Below, in pieces: positions 11,776 to 23,480 of a DNA stretch of 64,000 nucleotides. Positions within the stretch are counted from its first letter, which is position 1. The number at the start of each line of letters is the position of its first letter. Below the pieces are notes generated by a model that was given only the letters and a program-made list of their open reading frames with translations, was not told the origin of the DNA and ran no database searches. The translations under genes were made by a program, and so were the position numbers. The stretch comes from Arthrobacter sp. PM3 (GTDB lineage Bacteria; Actinomycetota; Actinomycetes; Actinomycetales; Micrococcaceae), in NCBI RefSeq assembly GCF_003352915.1, contig NZ_CP022314.1, positions 1,050,460 through 1,114,459 of the forward strand, given 5' to 3'.

Positions 11776-13460
11776 ACGCAGCGTCCCGGGTTGGCCTCGC
11801 ACCAGGCGTTGTACTGCGCGACGTAGCCGTTGTGCTCGGCCAGGGTCTTGGAGAACTTGGTCTCCTTGGTGTCGAGGTTGATGGTGACCCAGTAGAGGTA
11901 GTTGTTGGCCTTGGGCTTAGCGGCGGCGTCGATGGCCGTCTTGCCGGGCGACCCGATGGGCCCGGCGGGCAGGCCCTGGTTGGCGTAGGTGTTGTACGGA
12001 TTCGACTTGTCCGCTTTCTGGGCCTCGTCGATGTGGAAGCTGCGGATGCCCAGGCCATACGTCACCGTCGCGTCGGACTGGATCAGACCGTTCGTTTCGG
12101 TGTTGTTGGGCTTAAGCCGGTTGTAGATCGCGCCGGCCACATCACCGTACTCAGCCTGGCCGCCTTCGGCCTGGACGATGCTGGCGACAGTCACGACGTC
12201 GTACTGCTTGGCGGGATCGGTGACGCCCTGTGCCTTGAGTTCGTCCAGGGTGCTGCCGACGAGCTTCTGCAGGATGTCCTTGGCCGAGGTCCCCAGCGGG
12301 AAGCGGTACTCCCCCGGGGCCAGGAACCCCTCGAGGTTCTTCGCCTTGGCCGGGACGCCGAACTGTGCCGGTGCGTCGCTGAGGGCCTTCAGATCAGGAA
12401 CCGGTATCCCGGTGCCTTCGGAGATGGCCTGGAGCGACTCGCTGATCCGCAGGCCGGCATTGAGCGCGAAGTACATGACTTTGCCCTGGCCCTTGTTGAG
12501 CAGGATGTCCACGGCGTCGGAGTTCTTCATTTCCTGGCGCATGGAGAAGGTGCCCGGGCTCAGGGCGCCGCCCGCGGCGCTGAATGCCTTGAGGAAGGTG
12601 TCGGCGTTCGCCACGACCTTTTTCGACTCGAGTTCGGTGGCGACGGATTTCGGTCCGGCGCCGGGCGCGACCGTAATGGAGACGTCGCCGGTGCCGGGGC
12701 CCGGGTAGTCGGCCACCGTGTCGCCGCCGAGGAGCGGCTTGAGGAACTGCGCGCCGACGGCGATCGCCACGACGAACACGGTGAGCGTCAGCACCAGCGC
12801 GAGGAAGCGGCGCCGGCGGCGGATTTTCTTGGACGGGGCCTTGTCGTAGCGGACCGCTCCGGCCATGAGGTCGTCGTTGTGTTCGTCGTAGGCATGGGCG
12901 GCCTCGTCGTGGGGGTGCGGCGCATAGCGGTCGTAGTGGCCGGCATCGCTGGCGCCCTCGTCGTGGTGGGCTGCGTAGCCGTGCTGTCCCGCCGTGGCAT
13001 AGATGACCTCTTCGCGGGCAGGGACGTCGTGGACCGAATTGTCGCTGACCGGAATGTCGCGGACGTGGATGATCTGTGTGAAGTCCTCGCGGGCCGGGGC
13101 GGCTGCCGCGGCGTCGCTCACGGCCTCTTTGGCCGCGGGTTCTTCGTGCACGGTCTCCTCGTGCACGGTCTCCTCGGGCACGGTCTCCTCGTGCACGGTC
13201 TCCTCGTGCACAGTCTCCTCGTGCACAGTTGGCGCGGAGTCGGGAAGCTCAGGGGCCGCTTCGGGTGCGGCCGGCGCGGGGTCCGGTTCCGATCGCGGGG
13301 CCGGGACATCTTGTCCCGTTTCGAACGCCTGGGGCGGGATCACGCTGTGTCCCTGGGTGGCCAGGAGTTTTTCCCGGGCCCTGATCTCTTTGCGCGTCAG
13401 CGGTCGGCCGGCGCCGCCGAGGGCGTCACCGGAGGAGTCATCACTGTTGACCGGGCTCAC
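11772..13460 (-). CDS. mltG: Endolytic murein transglycosylase MltG
   Basis: Cuts nascent glycan strands at the membrane and releases anhydro ends. A cytoplasmic region of about 210 residues precedes one transmembrane segment (RFLALVLTLTVFVVAIAVGA). Then come a LysM-like part and the YceG domain with the catalytic Glu in SIVQAEGGQAEYGDVAGAI and the conserved QSDATVTYGLG and NPYNTYANQGLP. The cytoplasmic part holds six tandem VHEE-type pentapeptides (about residues 78-107), coded by 15-bp DNA repeats. GTG start overlapping the ruvX stop (GTGA). 562 residues is long for the family because of the N-terminal region. Confidence 0.93.
   Translation of the reverse strand: MSPVNSDDSSGDALGGAGRPLTRKEIRAREKLLATQGHSVIPPQAFETGQDVPAPRSEPDPAPAAPEAAPELPDSAPTVHEETVHEETVHEETVPEETVHEETVHEEPAAKEAVSDAAAAAPAREDFTQIIHVRDIPVSDNSVHDVPAREEVIYATAGQHGYAAHHDEGASDAGHYDRYAPHPHDEAAHAYDEHNDDLMAGAVRYDKAPSKKIRRRRRFLALVLTLTVFVVAIAVGAQFLKPLLGGDTVADYPGPGTGDVSITVAPGAGPKSVATELESKKVVANADTFLKAFSAAGGALSPGTFSMRQEMKNSDAVDILLNKGQGKVMYFALNAGLRISESLQAISEGTGIPVPDLKALSDAPAQFGVPAKAKNLEGFLAPGEYRFPLGTSAKDILQKLVGSTLDELKAQGVTDPAKQYDVVTVASIVQAEGGQAEYGDVAGAIYNRLKPNNTETNGLIQSDATVTYGLGIRSFHIDEAQKADKSNPYNTYANQGLPAGPIGSPGKTAIDAAAKPKANNYLYWVTINLDTKETKFSKTLAEHNGYVAQYNAWCEANPGRCV
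13144..13229. repeat. 15-bp tandem repeats inside mltG
   Basis: Five full copies plus a partial sixth copy of a 15-bp unit (TCGTGCACGGTCTCC on the plus strand), with single-base changes in copies three and five. They encode repeated E-E-T-V-H in the cytoplasmic N-terminus of MltG. The period is a multiple of three, so copy number can change without a frameshift. Confidence 0.9.
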
Positions 13461-14041
13461 TTTAGCCTTCCATGTTCTGAAGAGTGCGTCTGTACTGCCG
13501 GGCCGGACTGTGCGCCGTCTCCGGTCGGCCCCGGCGCAGACTCCGCGTAGACGCGGTTTCCGACCTCCGTTCCCCTGGCCTTTTGCATATCAATCGCATG
13601 CTGCAGAATACCTGCCGCCGCAACCTGATCAACCACTGTACGGTGATTCTTGCTGCTCATGCCAGCTTCGTGCAGGGCGCGGTGCGCGCTCACAGTGCTG
13701 AGCCGTTCGTCCACCAGGCGCACCGGCACGTCGGATCCGGCGTCCTGCAGAGACAGCGCCAGCAGCTGCGCATATTCCGTGGCCATCCGGGCCGAGGCGT
13801 GTTCTTCGCCCTTCATGGTGCGCGGCAGTCCCACGAAAATCTCGACGGCCTCCAGTTCCGCCGCCAGCGCGGCCAGAATGCGCACATCCGTGTTCTTTTT
13901 CACGTTCCGCTGCAGCGTGCGCAGCGGTGTCGCCAGGATTCCGTCGCGGTCACAGACGGCCACGCCCACGCGGACGGTGCCGACGTCCACCCCGAGCTTC
14001 ACGCCCCGGGGATAGACGCCGGCCGCGGCACCTTCAGTCAT
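13457..14041 (-). CDS. ruvX: Holliday junction resolvase-like / pre-16S rRNA nuclease YqgF
   Basis: RNase H-fold protein: first Asp in LGVDVGTVRVGVAV, GLPRTMKG in the middle, and VDERLSTVSAH with the second acidic site. E. coli YqgF processes the 5' end of 16S rRNA. 194 residues from the ATG at 14041 (MTEGAAAGVYPRG); the longer frame runs into alaS. The stop overlaps the mltG start (GTGA), and alaS ends 10 bp upstream. Confidence 0.93.
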   Translation of the reverse strand: MTEGAAAGVYPRGVKLGVDVGTVRVGVAVCDRDGILATPLRTLQRNVKKNTDVRILAALAAELEAVEIFVGLPRTMKGEEHASARMATEYAQLLALSLQDAGSDVPVRLVDERLSTVSAHRALHEAGMSSKNHRTVVDQVAAAGILQHAIDMQKARGTEVGNRVYAESAPGPTGDGAQSGPAVQTHSSEHGRLK

Positions 14042-14051
14042 GGAGGGTCCG

Positions 14052-16730
<2,679 letters not shown>

Positions 16731-16803
16731 GAGCTGATTTCTTACCCTTCAATATTCACTGCGTTGAGTGACCCGCGACCGTGCTGCGCGGGACAAGCTG
16801 AGG

Positions 16804-16852
16804 CCCGGCACCGGCCCGGACCCTGCGTGCAGGGTCCGGCGGCTGTGCCGGG
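16804..16852 (-). promoter_or_regulatory. Long hairpin in the alaS leader
   Basis: An outer 8-bp stem (CCCGGCAC / GTGCCGGG) surrounds a perfect 11-bp inner stem (CCGGACCCTGC / GCAGGGTCCGG) with a 2-nt loop. Two smaller hairpins follow toward alaS (16772-16792 and 16756-16771). There is no T run after it, so it is not an obvious terminator. It lies between the DUF6167-like gene and alaS. Confidence 0.5.
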
Positions 16853-16892
16853 GCGTCCGTGACGGACACCGTACTTACTAATTCTCTCCCGG

Positions 16893-17165
16893 CTAGCGCC
16901 GGGCTGCATCCCCGCGCCCGCGCGCGATGGCAGCGTCGACGCCACCGCCCAGGGCGGTGTCGATGCCCAACGCGGAGCGGAGCTCCGCTTCCCGTTCGCC
17001 CATGCCGTCGCGGACGGCGTCCGCGAAGTCGAACAATCCGTCCGCAAGCCGGCCGACGGCCCGGTTGAGGCCTTCGGGGCCGAGGGCGGACTGGGCTTCG
17101 GTGAGCTTGCGGAAGGCGATGACGCCGATCGCGACGCCGATTCCCATCCAGATGATTCTGTTCAT
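16893..17165 (-). CDS. Small membrane-anchored protein (DUF6167-like)
   Basis: 90 residues: an N-terminal hydrophobic segment (IIWMGIGVAIGVIAF), then an amphipathic helical region. The position between alaS and a DUF948 gene matches the DUF6167 family known from other actinobacteria. No catalytic motif; function unknown. GGAG lies 8 nt before the ATG. The 20-bp gap from the DUF948 gene suggests one transcript. Confidence 0.65.
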   Translation of the reverse strand: MNRIIWMGIGVAIGVIAFRKLTEAQSALGPEGLNRAVGRLADGLFDFADAVRDGMGEREAELRSALGIDTALGGGVDAAIARGRGDAARR

Positions 17166-17185
17166 GTCAGGTTCTCCCCGGAGAT

Positions 17186-17560
17186 TTAGCGGCTGCGGCG
17201 GCCGGTGGCGGGCTTCTTGCGGGAGCCCAGGGCGGAGCGCACGCCGTAGCTGAAGGACGCGACCTTGATCAGCGGCGAGCCTACGGTGGCGGCCATGAGC
17301 GAGGACAGCGCCGAGATGTTGGCGGAGGCGTCGGAGACGTTTGAGGAGATCCCGTCAACCTTCTTCAGCTGCTCGTTGGTGGTGGACACCGTGGCGGTGA
17401 CCTCGTCCATGAGCGGGGTGGCGCCGTCGCTGATGGAGCGGATGGAGGTCCGCACTTCGTCAAACACTCCCCCGAGCTTCAGGATCGGCACGGCAAGCAG
17501 CAGGACCAGAAGTGCGAACACTCCGGCTGCGATCAGGCCGGCAATATCGCCACCAGACAT
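17186..17560 (-). CDS. DUF948 domain protein
   Basis: About 124 residues: an N-terminal transmembrane segment (IAGLIAAGVFALLVLLLAVPIL), then a long helical region with spaced polar residues (VRTSIRSISDGATPLMDEV, then ATVSTTNEQLKKV) typical of DUF948, which looks like a methyl-accepting coiled coil without its signalling tip. The C-terminus is strongly basic. AAGGAG precedes both a GTG at 17566 and the ATG at 17560; I prefer the ATG for spacing. Function unknown. Confidence 0.75.
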   Translation of the reverse strand: MSGGDIAGLIAAGVFALLVLLLAVPILKLGGVFDEVRTSIRSISDGATPLMDEVTATVSTTNEQLKKVDGISSNVSDASANISALSSLMAATVGSPLIKVASFSYGVRSALGSRKKPATGRRSR

Positions 17561-17684
17561 AGTCACTCATCTCCTTGAACTGCAGTGGATACCTGCGCGT
17601 TGCGTCAGGGCCCGACGGTTTCGGCCGGCGGTTTTAACCGGCAAGCAGAAACGGCTTCCGGGGAAGTCCCCCAAGTACCTTACA

Positions 17685-17724
17685 TACAAAGAAGCCCGCG
17701 GCGCTTGCCACGGGCTTCTTTGTA
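17685..17724 (-). terminator. Intrinsic terminator after rpsD
   Basis: Perfect 14-bp stem (TACAAAGAAGCCCG / CGGGCTTCTTTGTA) with a 12-nt loop, 15 bp downstream of the rpsD stop. The A/T-rich base works in either direction. Confidence 0.85.
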
Positions 17725-17739
17725 GGTGTTGCCTTTGAT

Positions 17740-18366
17740 TTAGCGTGCGTAGAATTCCACGACGAGCTGCTCTTCGCAGGTCACGGGGATCTCGGAACGC
17801 TTCGGGCGGCGCACCAGGCGGGCCTGCAGGGCGTCAAGCTTGACGTCCAGGTAGGCCGGAACCATCGGCAGGACGTCGCGGTGGGCGCCGGCTGCTGCAA
17901 CCTGGAACGGAGGCATGGTCTCGCTGCGGCTGTGGACGTGGACCAGCTGGCCCTCGCCGACGCGGAAAGACGGGCGGTCAACGCGGACGCCGTCAACGAG
18001 GATGTGGCGGTGCACAACCAGCTGGCGGGCCTGGGCGATGGTGCGGGCGAAACCGGCACGCAGCACGAGGGCGTCGAGACGCATTTCGAGCAGTTCGATC
18101 AGGTTTTCACCGGTCAGGCCCTTGGTGCGGCGTGCTTCTTCGAAGGCACGGGTCATCTGGGCTTCGCGGATGCCGTACTGGGCGCGCAGACGCTGCTTTT
18201 CGCGCAGACGAACGGCGTAGTCGGAGTCCTGCTTCTTGCGGGCACGGCCGTGCTCACCGGGGCCGTACGGGCGGCGCTCCATGTACTTGGCGGCCTTGGG
18301 GGTCAGAGCGATGCCGAGGGCGCGCGAAAGGCGCGCGGTACGGCGAGCACGAGTGTTGTTAGCCAC
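17740..18366 (-). CDS. rpsD: Ribosomal protein S4
   Basis: Primary 16S rRNA-binding protein of the small subunit. 208 residues with the N-terminal basic region and the S4 RNA-binding domain (RLDALVLRAGFARTIAQARQ). The zinc-binding cysteines of some S4 proteins are absent, so this is the Cys-free type. GTG start with GGAAGG upstream. A stand-alone gene with its own terminator, not in the alpha operon. Confidence 0.97.
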   Translation of the reverse strand: MANNTRARRTARLSRALGIALTPKAAKYMERRPYGPGEHGRARKKQDSDYAVRLREKQRLRAQYGIREAQMTRAFEEARRTKGLTGENLIELLEMRLDALVLRAGFARTIAQARQLVVHRHILVDGVRVDRPSFRVGEGQLVHVHSRSETMPPFQVAAAGAHRDVLPMVPAYLDVKLDALQARLVRRPKRSEIPVTCEEQLVVEFYAR

Positions 18367-18578
18367 TTGTGTCCTTCCAATATCTGCGGTGTGTCAGTGT
18401 TACTGGCCTCCACGATGGAGAGCATCGGCCAACCGCTGCCTTTTGCTACTGGGCACAGGGCAACCCTCATCGAAAGAGAAGATTCAATGGATTGTGCGTC
18501 CGTGCCTTGCCAGACAACGAACCAGCCTACCATGAAGCGGCCCGTGGCCCGAAGCCGGCGCCGATGCCGGTACCGGCG

Positions 18579-18977
18579 TCAGATTCTGGCGTGCAGGCCG
18601 CGGCCGCCCCGGCGCCCGAATGACGCCGCGCCCAGAAATTCCACCGCCACGAACGGGTCCGGGCCCACCACCCATTCGTCGTGGCCCGGCGGAATCGCGT
18701 AGGTGTCGTTGGCGTGGATCGTGGAGTGCAGTCCTTCGTCCGTCTCAACTTCCAGCACCCCGGAAACACAGAAGCCCAGGTGGTGGTGCTGGCAGACATC
18801 CGTGTGCTCGTAGGGCCTCGTGCTCTCGGACCACCGCCAGCCGGGGCCCAGGATCAGCCGGGCCACGGAGTAGTCGTCCACGGTGCAGAGATCGAACTCG
18901 GCCTTGTCCGGACACCGCTTGGTGTCGGGAACGTCGAAGGATTTCACTGCCATGGCGGTAACGCAATTAATGCTCAT
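18579..18977 (-). CDS. Cupin-domain protein
   Basis: About 132 residues: a single cupin fold with motif 1 around CQHHHLGFCVSGVLEVETDEG and motif 2 around AIPPGHDEWVVG. The His cluster (HHH) could bind a metal. A Cys-containing first 35 residues precede it. The start is uncertain: the ATG at 18977 gives MSINCVTAMAVKSF, another ATG lies at 18953, and a longer frame extends to 19067 without a good ribosome binding site. Function and ligand unknown. Confidence 0.65.
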   Translation of the reverse strand: MSINCVTAMAVKSFDVPDTKRCPDKAEFDLCTVDDYSVARLILGPGWRWSESTRPYEHTDVCQHHHLGFCVSGVLEVETDEGLHSTIHANDTYAIPPGHDEWVVGPDPFVAVEFLGAASFGRRGGRGLHARI

Positions 18978-19202
18978 GGGACACTGCCTGGGGTCGGGGC
19001 GCGGACGCCCGCGCTGGATAAGCCTTGTGTAGAGCGGAACCGGCTGCCGTCCCGGGGATCCGGTCAATCGGGAGCCGGCGCTGCGGTCCGCTGTCCCCTG
19101 CCCCGCACGTACCGTCAGCAGATCAAATGCTGGCGTAATTCCACGTTAGACCCCCAGGCTCCGCTGTCAACGGCCAATTCCCACGCCGCGGGGCACCGGA
19201 GC

Positions 19203-20681
19203 TCAGGTGCCCCGGATGATCCTGCGGAGCCGGTCAAGTCTGGCGGCGATGTCGCGTTCGGCCCCGTTGGCAGTGGGGAGATAGTAGTTGCGGCCCACGA
19301 GATCGTCCGGGGGGTACTGCTGGGTGGCCACGGCATGCGGTGCGTCGTGGGCGTACTTGTACCCTTTGCCGTGGCCCAGCTGTTTTGATCCCGGGTAGTG
19401 GGCGTCGCGCAGGTGGGCGGGGATTCCGTTGCCCAGCCCGGCACGGACATCCGCGATCGCCTGGTTGATCCCCATATAGGCGGCGTTGGACTTCGGCGCG
19501 GTGGCCAGGTGCACCACGGCTTCGGCGAGGATGATGCGGCCCTCCGGCATGCCGATCAGTTGCACGGCCTGGGCCGCCGCGACGGCGGTTTGCAACGCTG
19601 TCGGGTCCGCCATCCCGACGTCCTCAGCGGCGGAGATCACGATACGTCGGGCCACGAACCGCGGGTCCTCCCCCGCCTCGAGCATCCGGGCAAGGTAGTG
19701 CAACGCGGCGTCGACGTCGGAGCCCCGGATGGATTTGATGAACGCGCTGGCGACGTCGTAGTGCTGGTCGCCGGCGCGGTCGTATCGCACGGAGGCGGCA
19801 TCGAGGGCACGCTCGGTGTGCCGCAGCTGGATGGTAACCGGGTCCGCCGTTCCCGTGCCGGCTGCACCGGCAACGACTGCGTCAGTGTCGTCCGCGTCGC
19901 CGAACGCGACGCCGGCGGCGGCCTCGAGCGCTGTGAGGGCGCGGCGGGCGTCGCCGCCGGAAAGCCGGACCAGGTGAGCCAGCGCTTCGGCGCTGAGTGC
20001 GGCCTTGCCGTTCAGCCCGCGGGGGTCCGCGGTGGCGCGCTGCAGAAGGCCTTCGACATCAGCGTCGGTGAGCGGCTTGAGCGTCAGCAGCAGCGAACGG
20101 GAAAGCAACGGGGACACCACGGAGAATGAGGGGTTTTCCGTGGTGGCCGCCACGAGCACCACCCACCGGTTCTCAACGCCGGGCAGGAGCGCGTCCTGCT
20201 GGGCCTTATTGAAGCGGTGGATCTCGTCGAGGAAGAGGACGGTGGTGGTCTTGTACAGATCCCGCGCCGTCAGGGCCTCGTCCATGACACGGCGGACATC
20301 CTTGACGCCGGCGGTGATGGCGGAGAGCTCGACGAACTTCCGGCCGGGACCCTTGGCTATGACATGGGCCAGGGTGGTCTTGCCGGTGCCGGGGGGACCC
20401 CAAAGAATCACCGAACTCGGCCCGGCCGGGCCGGTAGCCTCGGATCCGGCGGCGAGCTGGCGCAGCGGAGAACCCTGCCCCAGCAGATGCTGCTGGCCCA
20501 CCACGTCATCCAGGGTGCGCGGCCGCATCCGGACCGCGAGCGGGCTGCGCGGCGCGGCGGACCGGGCGGCGGGACCGGACGTGCCGGAGTCGTCGCGGCT
20601 GTCATCGTGTCCGTCGGCGTCGTCGTGTCCGTCGTCGATTCCAGCGGCGTCGTCCCGCCCTGCGCCAAAGAGATCTTCCAC
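19203..20681 (-). CDS. rarA: Replication-associated recombination protein A (RarA/MgsA) AAA+ ATPase
   Basis: 492 residues. Walker A GPPGTGKT at residues 95-102, Walker [10 protein letters not shown], sensor [11 protein letters not shown], and the C-terminal MgsA tetramerisation region ([21 protein letters not shown]). Acts at stalled replication forks. The first 45 residues are Asp/Gly/His-rich and not part of the fold. The GTG start lacks a clear ribosome binding site; a TAGCCT hexamer ends 6 nt before it, so the mRNA may be leaderless. Confidence 0.94.
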   Translation of the reverse strand: MEDLFGAGRDDAAGIDDGHDDADGHDDSRDDSGTSGPAARSAAPRSPLAVRMRPRTLDDVVGQQHLLGQGSPLRQLAAGSEATGPAGPSSVILWGPPGTGKTTLAHVIAKGPGRKFVELSAITAGVKDVRRVMDEALTARDLYKTTTVLFLDEIHRFNKAQQDALLPGVENRWVVLVAATTENPSFSVVSPLLSRSLLLTLKPLTDADVEGLLQRATADPRGLNGKAALSAEALAHLVRLSGGDARRALTALEAAAGVAFGDADDTDAVVAGAAGTGTADPVTIQLRHTERALDAASVRYDRAGDQHYDVASAFIKSIRGSDVDAALHYLARMLEAGEDPRFVARRIVISAAEDVGMADPTALQTAVAAAQAVQLIGMPEGRIILAEAVVHLATAPKSNAAYMGINQAIADVRAGLGNGIPAHLRDAHYPGSKQLGHGKGYKYAHDAPHAVATQQYPPDDLVGRNYYLPTANGAERDIAARLDRLRRIIRGT

Positions 20682-20758
20682 ATAGATAGGCTACTTCTAG
20701 TTCCTGCCCGCCGATTCCTGCCTGCCCGGGCACCCCATCCCTGTAACGGAGAACCGCC

Positions 20759-21406
20759 ATGCCCAGCCCTGAGACCCGTGTGGCGTTCGTCTCCGGGGAC
20801 CGCCTGCCCGGCTGGGTGGACCGTTTCGCGGCGAGCCATGGCGCTCTGGCTGCGGAAGAGCTCGACGCCGGACTCCAGCTATGCGCCGACGACGGTGCCG
20901 TGGCTCTGCTGCAGGCTCCGTGGCCGGTGGACGGCCGGCCGGGGCGCGGCGGCGACGCGGTGGCGCGGCTGGCCTCCCTGGCCGCGCAGCCCCGCAGCAT
21001 CGGTGCCGTGTTGATTCGCCGTGGCGGATATTCGGTGGCCGTGGTCAGCGGTGGCGCCGTCCTTGCGTCCAAGACCGGCACGCGCCACGTCCAGTCGCGC
21101 ACGGCTGCAGGCGGCTGGTCCCAGCAGCGTTTCGCCAGGCGTCGGACCAACCAAGCCGATGCGCTGGTCGAGGCCGTTGCCGAGCACGCCGGCCGGATCT
21201 TCGCCGCGCACCGGATCGAATACCTGGCGCCTGGCGGTGACCGGACCCTGGCCGGCCAGGTGCTCGCCGAGCCCGCGCTGAAGAGTTACTCCGGACTGGG
21301 GAGGCTGGCCTTCCTGGACGTCCCGGACCCCCGCGCGGCCGTCCTGAAGAAGGCCGCCGCGGACCTGTGCTCGGTCCGGATCACGGTCACCGACCCGCCT
21401 GAGTAG
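20759..21406 (+). CDS. acVLRF1-family peptidyl-tRNA hydrolase (ribosome rescue)
   Basis: 215 residues of the actinobacterial Vms1-like release factor 1 family. The core loop GGWSQQR is at residues 118-124, followed by FARRRTNQ, the signature shared with eukaryotic Vms1/ANKZF1 and related to eRF1. Family members cleave peptidyl-tRNA on stalled large subunits. Transcribed alone, divergently from rarA. Good ribosome binding site (GGAG, 7 nt spacer). The last 60 residues are less conserved. Confidence 0.8.
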   Translation: MPSPETRVAFVSGDRLPGWVDRFAASHGALAAEELDAGLQLCADDGAVALLQAPWPVDGRPGRGGDAVARLASLAAQPRSIGAVLIRRGGYSVAVVSGGAVLASKTGTRHVQSRTAAGGWSQQRFARRRTNQADALVEAVAEHAGRIFAAHRIEYLAPGGDRTLAGQVLAEPALKSYSGLGRLAFLDVPDPRAAVLKKAAADLCSVRITVTDPPE

Positions 21407-21436
21407 ACAGGCCCACAGTTCCACCGCAGCATGTCA

Positions 21437-23107
21437 TCAGAGGTCAGGCACTCCCATGCGGGGCGCAACCAGGAACGAAGTCATCGACTGGGGCGGCCAG
21501 CCGTGGTCGTCCGTGTCGGCCGGAGGCCATGGATGCCCGGCGGTGAAGTGTTCCCAGTCGGGGAACTGGTCCCATTCGGGGAAGGGGTCCGGGGGCAGGG
21601 CGGCGTCAGGGTCCGGGCCGGGGTCCGGGAATGGATCTGCGCACAGGAGATTTTCGGGCCAGCGGGGTGGTTCCCAGTCGGGGTATTCGCTGGCGTAGTG
21701 GCGTCCGGCCGGTGAGGTCCAGCCCGGCGGGTGCTCCGCGCTGGCGGCGGCGGGTGTCCAGGTGGAGTTGTGTTTGAGCCGGTGGTGTTTCGGGCAGGGC
21801 TGGGCCAGATTCGCCACCCCGGTGCCGCCGCCGTCGGCCCAGGCCAGCAGGTGATCGGCCTCGTTATCCAGCGACGGGTTATTACACCCCGGGAACGGGC
21901 ACTTGCCGTCGCGCAGCCGCAGCCACTGCCGCATCGCCTTCGTGACCCGGTAACTGGTACGCCCGATTTCCAGCGGCGCCCCGTCGCGGGGGTCGACCAG
22001 GACCCGGTGGAAGGACTCCGCGCCGTCGGCGACCAACCGGCGGGCCATCGAGAGCGGGACCGGCCCGTACCCGTCCAGCATGGCCGGTTCCTCCGTGGCC
22101 CCGAGCAAAGCCATCACCGGGACCGTGACCAGGACCTGCGCCCGCGGCGACGGAACACCCCCGCCAGTGCCGCCGGTCCCGTCGCCGCCGCCTACGCCGC
22201 CGGTGCCGGGGGTGTTGGTGGTGAGGAGCCAGGTGGCGGTGACGTCGGCGCGGAGCTGGGCCAGGGTCCGGGACTCGCCCGGGCCCTGCAGCGCCCGGGC
22301 CGCGGCGGTGGTCCGTTCCCAGATCCCCGCCGCAACATCGGCCGGGAGCCGGGCCGAGAGCCAGGCCATGCCGTCCCGGTCCGGGACAAACTCCACCCGC
22401 CGCTCCGCCACCCCCGTGGCGTGGCGGGCCTCGATGCTCTCCGGGTGGTGGCGTTCGCGCCAGGTGCGCGCCTTGGCCCGGAACCGGCCCGGGGCCAGCT
22501 CCCCGGCCGGGCACCCCCGCGCCGGATCCGGCGCGGCGGGGTCCAGGAAATGCGCCTCCAGCCCCGCCGCCCCGGCCCGGTCCAGGTTCGCCGCCTCATC
22601 GACCATGATCCGGGCATGCTGCCAGGACAGCTCCCCGGCCTGCAACGCCGCCAACGTCAACGGCAACGACGAGACCAATGCCAGCGCGTCGGAGAGCAGC
22701 GCCGAAGCGGTCCGTTCGCTCACGGTCAGGACACCCGCGACCTCCGCCACGACCGCCAGCTCCCGCGCCGTGGCCTCCCGCGCCGACACGACCGGGGCGG
22801 CCAGGAGTTCCTCCGCGCGGACATAGTCGGCGGCCAGGTGGACCTTCAACGCCGCCATCCCGGCCTCCAACCGCGCCACCAACGCCAACCCATCCAGGCA
22901 CCCGTCCGCGAAATCCCGCAACGGATCAGCCCCGACATCAGCAGCCACAGCGGTTTCCCCAACGCGCGAATCAGCGCGGTCCGCACCGGCCCCGCCCGCC
23001 GAATCTCCGCCGGCAAGGCCGGCGAGAGCAGCCAGGGCGGCAACCGACGCGGCCACAGCCGCCAACGCCTCCCCGCTCTCCGGGCTCCAGGCTGCTCTGC
23101 TCTCCAT
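21437..23107 (-). CDS. DUF222 / HNH endonuclease-signature protein
   Basis: 556 residues from the ATG at 23107 (a GTG two codons earlier is possible). An Ala-rich helical DUF222 region (13E12 repeat type) fills the first 350 residues. The HNH motif follows at about 390-440, with CPFPGCNNP, the HNH Asp-His (EADHLL) and CPKHHRLKH. The C-terminal 100 residues are Pro/Asp/Trp-rich. Such genes occur in many copies in actinobacteria and their role is unknown. It abuts a decayed methyltransferase gene, so it may have arrived by insertion. No recognisable ribosome binding site. Confidence 0.85.
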   Translation of the reverse strand: MESRAAWSPESGEALAAVAASVAALAALAGLAGGDSAGGAGADRADSRVGETAVAADVGADPLRDFADGCLDGLALVARLEAGMAALKVHLAADYVRAEELLAAPVVSAREATARELAVVAEVAGVLTVSERTASALLSDALALVSSLPLTLAALQAGELSWQHARIMVDEAANLDRAGAAGLEAHFLDPAAPDPARGCPAGELAPGRFRAKARTWRERHHPESIEARHATGVAERRVEFVPDRDGMAWLSARLPADVAAGIWERTTAAARALQGPGESRTLAQLRADVTATWLLTTNTPGTGGVGGGDGTGGTGGGVPSPRAQVLVTVPVMALLGATEEPAMLDGYGPVPLSMARRLVADGAESFHRVLVDPRDGAPLEIGRTSYRVTKAMRQWLRLRDGKCPFPGCNNPSLDNEADHLLAWADGGGTGVANLAQPCPKHHRLKHNSTWTPAAASAEHPPGWTSPAGRHYASEYPDWEPPRWPENLLCADPFPDPGPDPDAALPPDPFPEWDQFPDWEHFTAGHPWPPADTDDHGWPPQSMTSFLVAPRMGVPDL

Positions 23108-23168
23108 ACCCACAGCATGACAGGAGGCACTGACATTTTTGACGCCGCGGGCTGTGACTTTCGGCGGT

Positions 23169-23201
23169 AAATGGCTGTGCTTTCACAGCGCCATTTGGCG
23201 C
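23169..23201. promoter_or_regulatory. Inverted repeats upstream of the HNH gene
   Basis: Two overlapping dyads: AAATGGC-TGTG / CACA-GC-GCCATTT around 23169-23196, and GCGCCA-TT-TGGCGC at 23188-23201. They lie 60-95 bp upstream of the HNH start, where an operator could sit. No protein can be named from the sequence. Confidence 0.35.
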
Positions 23202-23258
23202 ATGGTGCAGTCCCGAAGGGGATGCTTCTAGAGGGCGTACGTGACGCACCGGGCCGGC

Positions 23259-23448
23259 TCAGTATGGGACAGTGTGGGCGAAAGTAACTGTCAGGATGCC
23301 AGTCCCGCACCCGAGGTAGAGTATGGACTCCGCCCCGCACTCGTCAGCTACCGAGCGATAGAAGTCGTGGTCCGGTCCATCCGGATTGTCATTGTCGTAC
23401 AGGTCAACGAGCCTGGCGTCGTAATCGCTTACAGCTAGACCTTGCGCA
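23259..23448 (-). pseudogene. Remnant of a class I SAM-dependent methyltransferase (N-terminal part)
   Basis: Translating the minus strand gives DYDARLVDLYDNDNPDGPDH, then DFYRSVADECGAESILYLGC, then GTGILTVTFAH, then a stop at 23259-23261. This is the start of a methyltransferase of the LYD-NP-G-DFY type with SAM motif I (LGCGTG). The rest of the domain is missing; the sequence runs into the DUF222-HNH gene instead. There is no ATG in frame near the expected start. About 60 codons survive with normal codon use, so the loss looks recent. Confidence 0.65.
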
Positions 23449-23480
23449 CTGGCGGCATATATCCGGAGCTTGCGCCCCTA

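Noticed and set aside
16731..16892. T-box riboswitch in the alaS leader
   Set aside because: I find no T-box consensus bulge and no matching specifier/antiterminator; only hairpins are supported.
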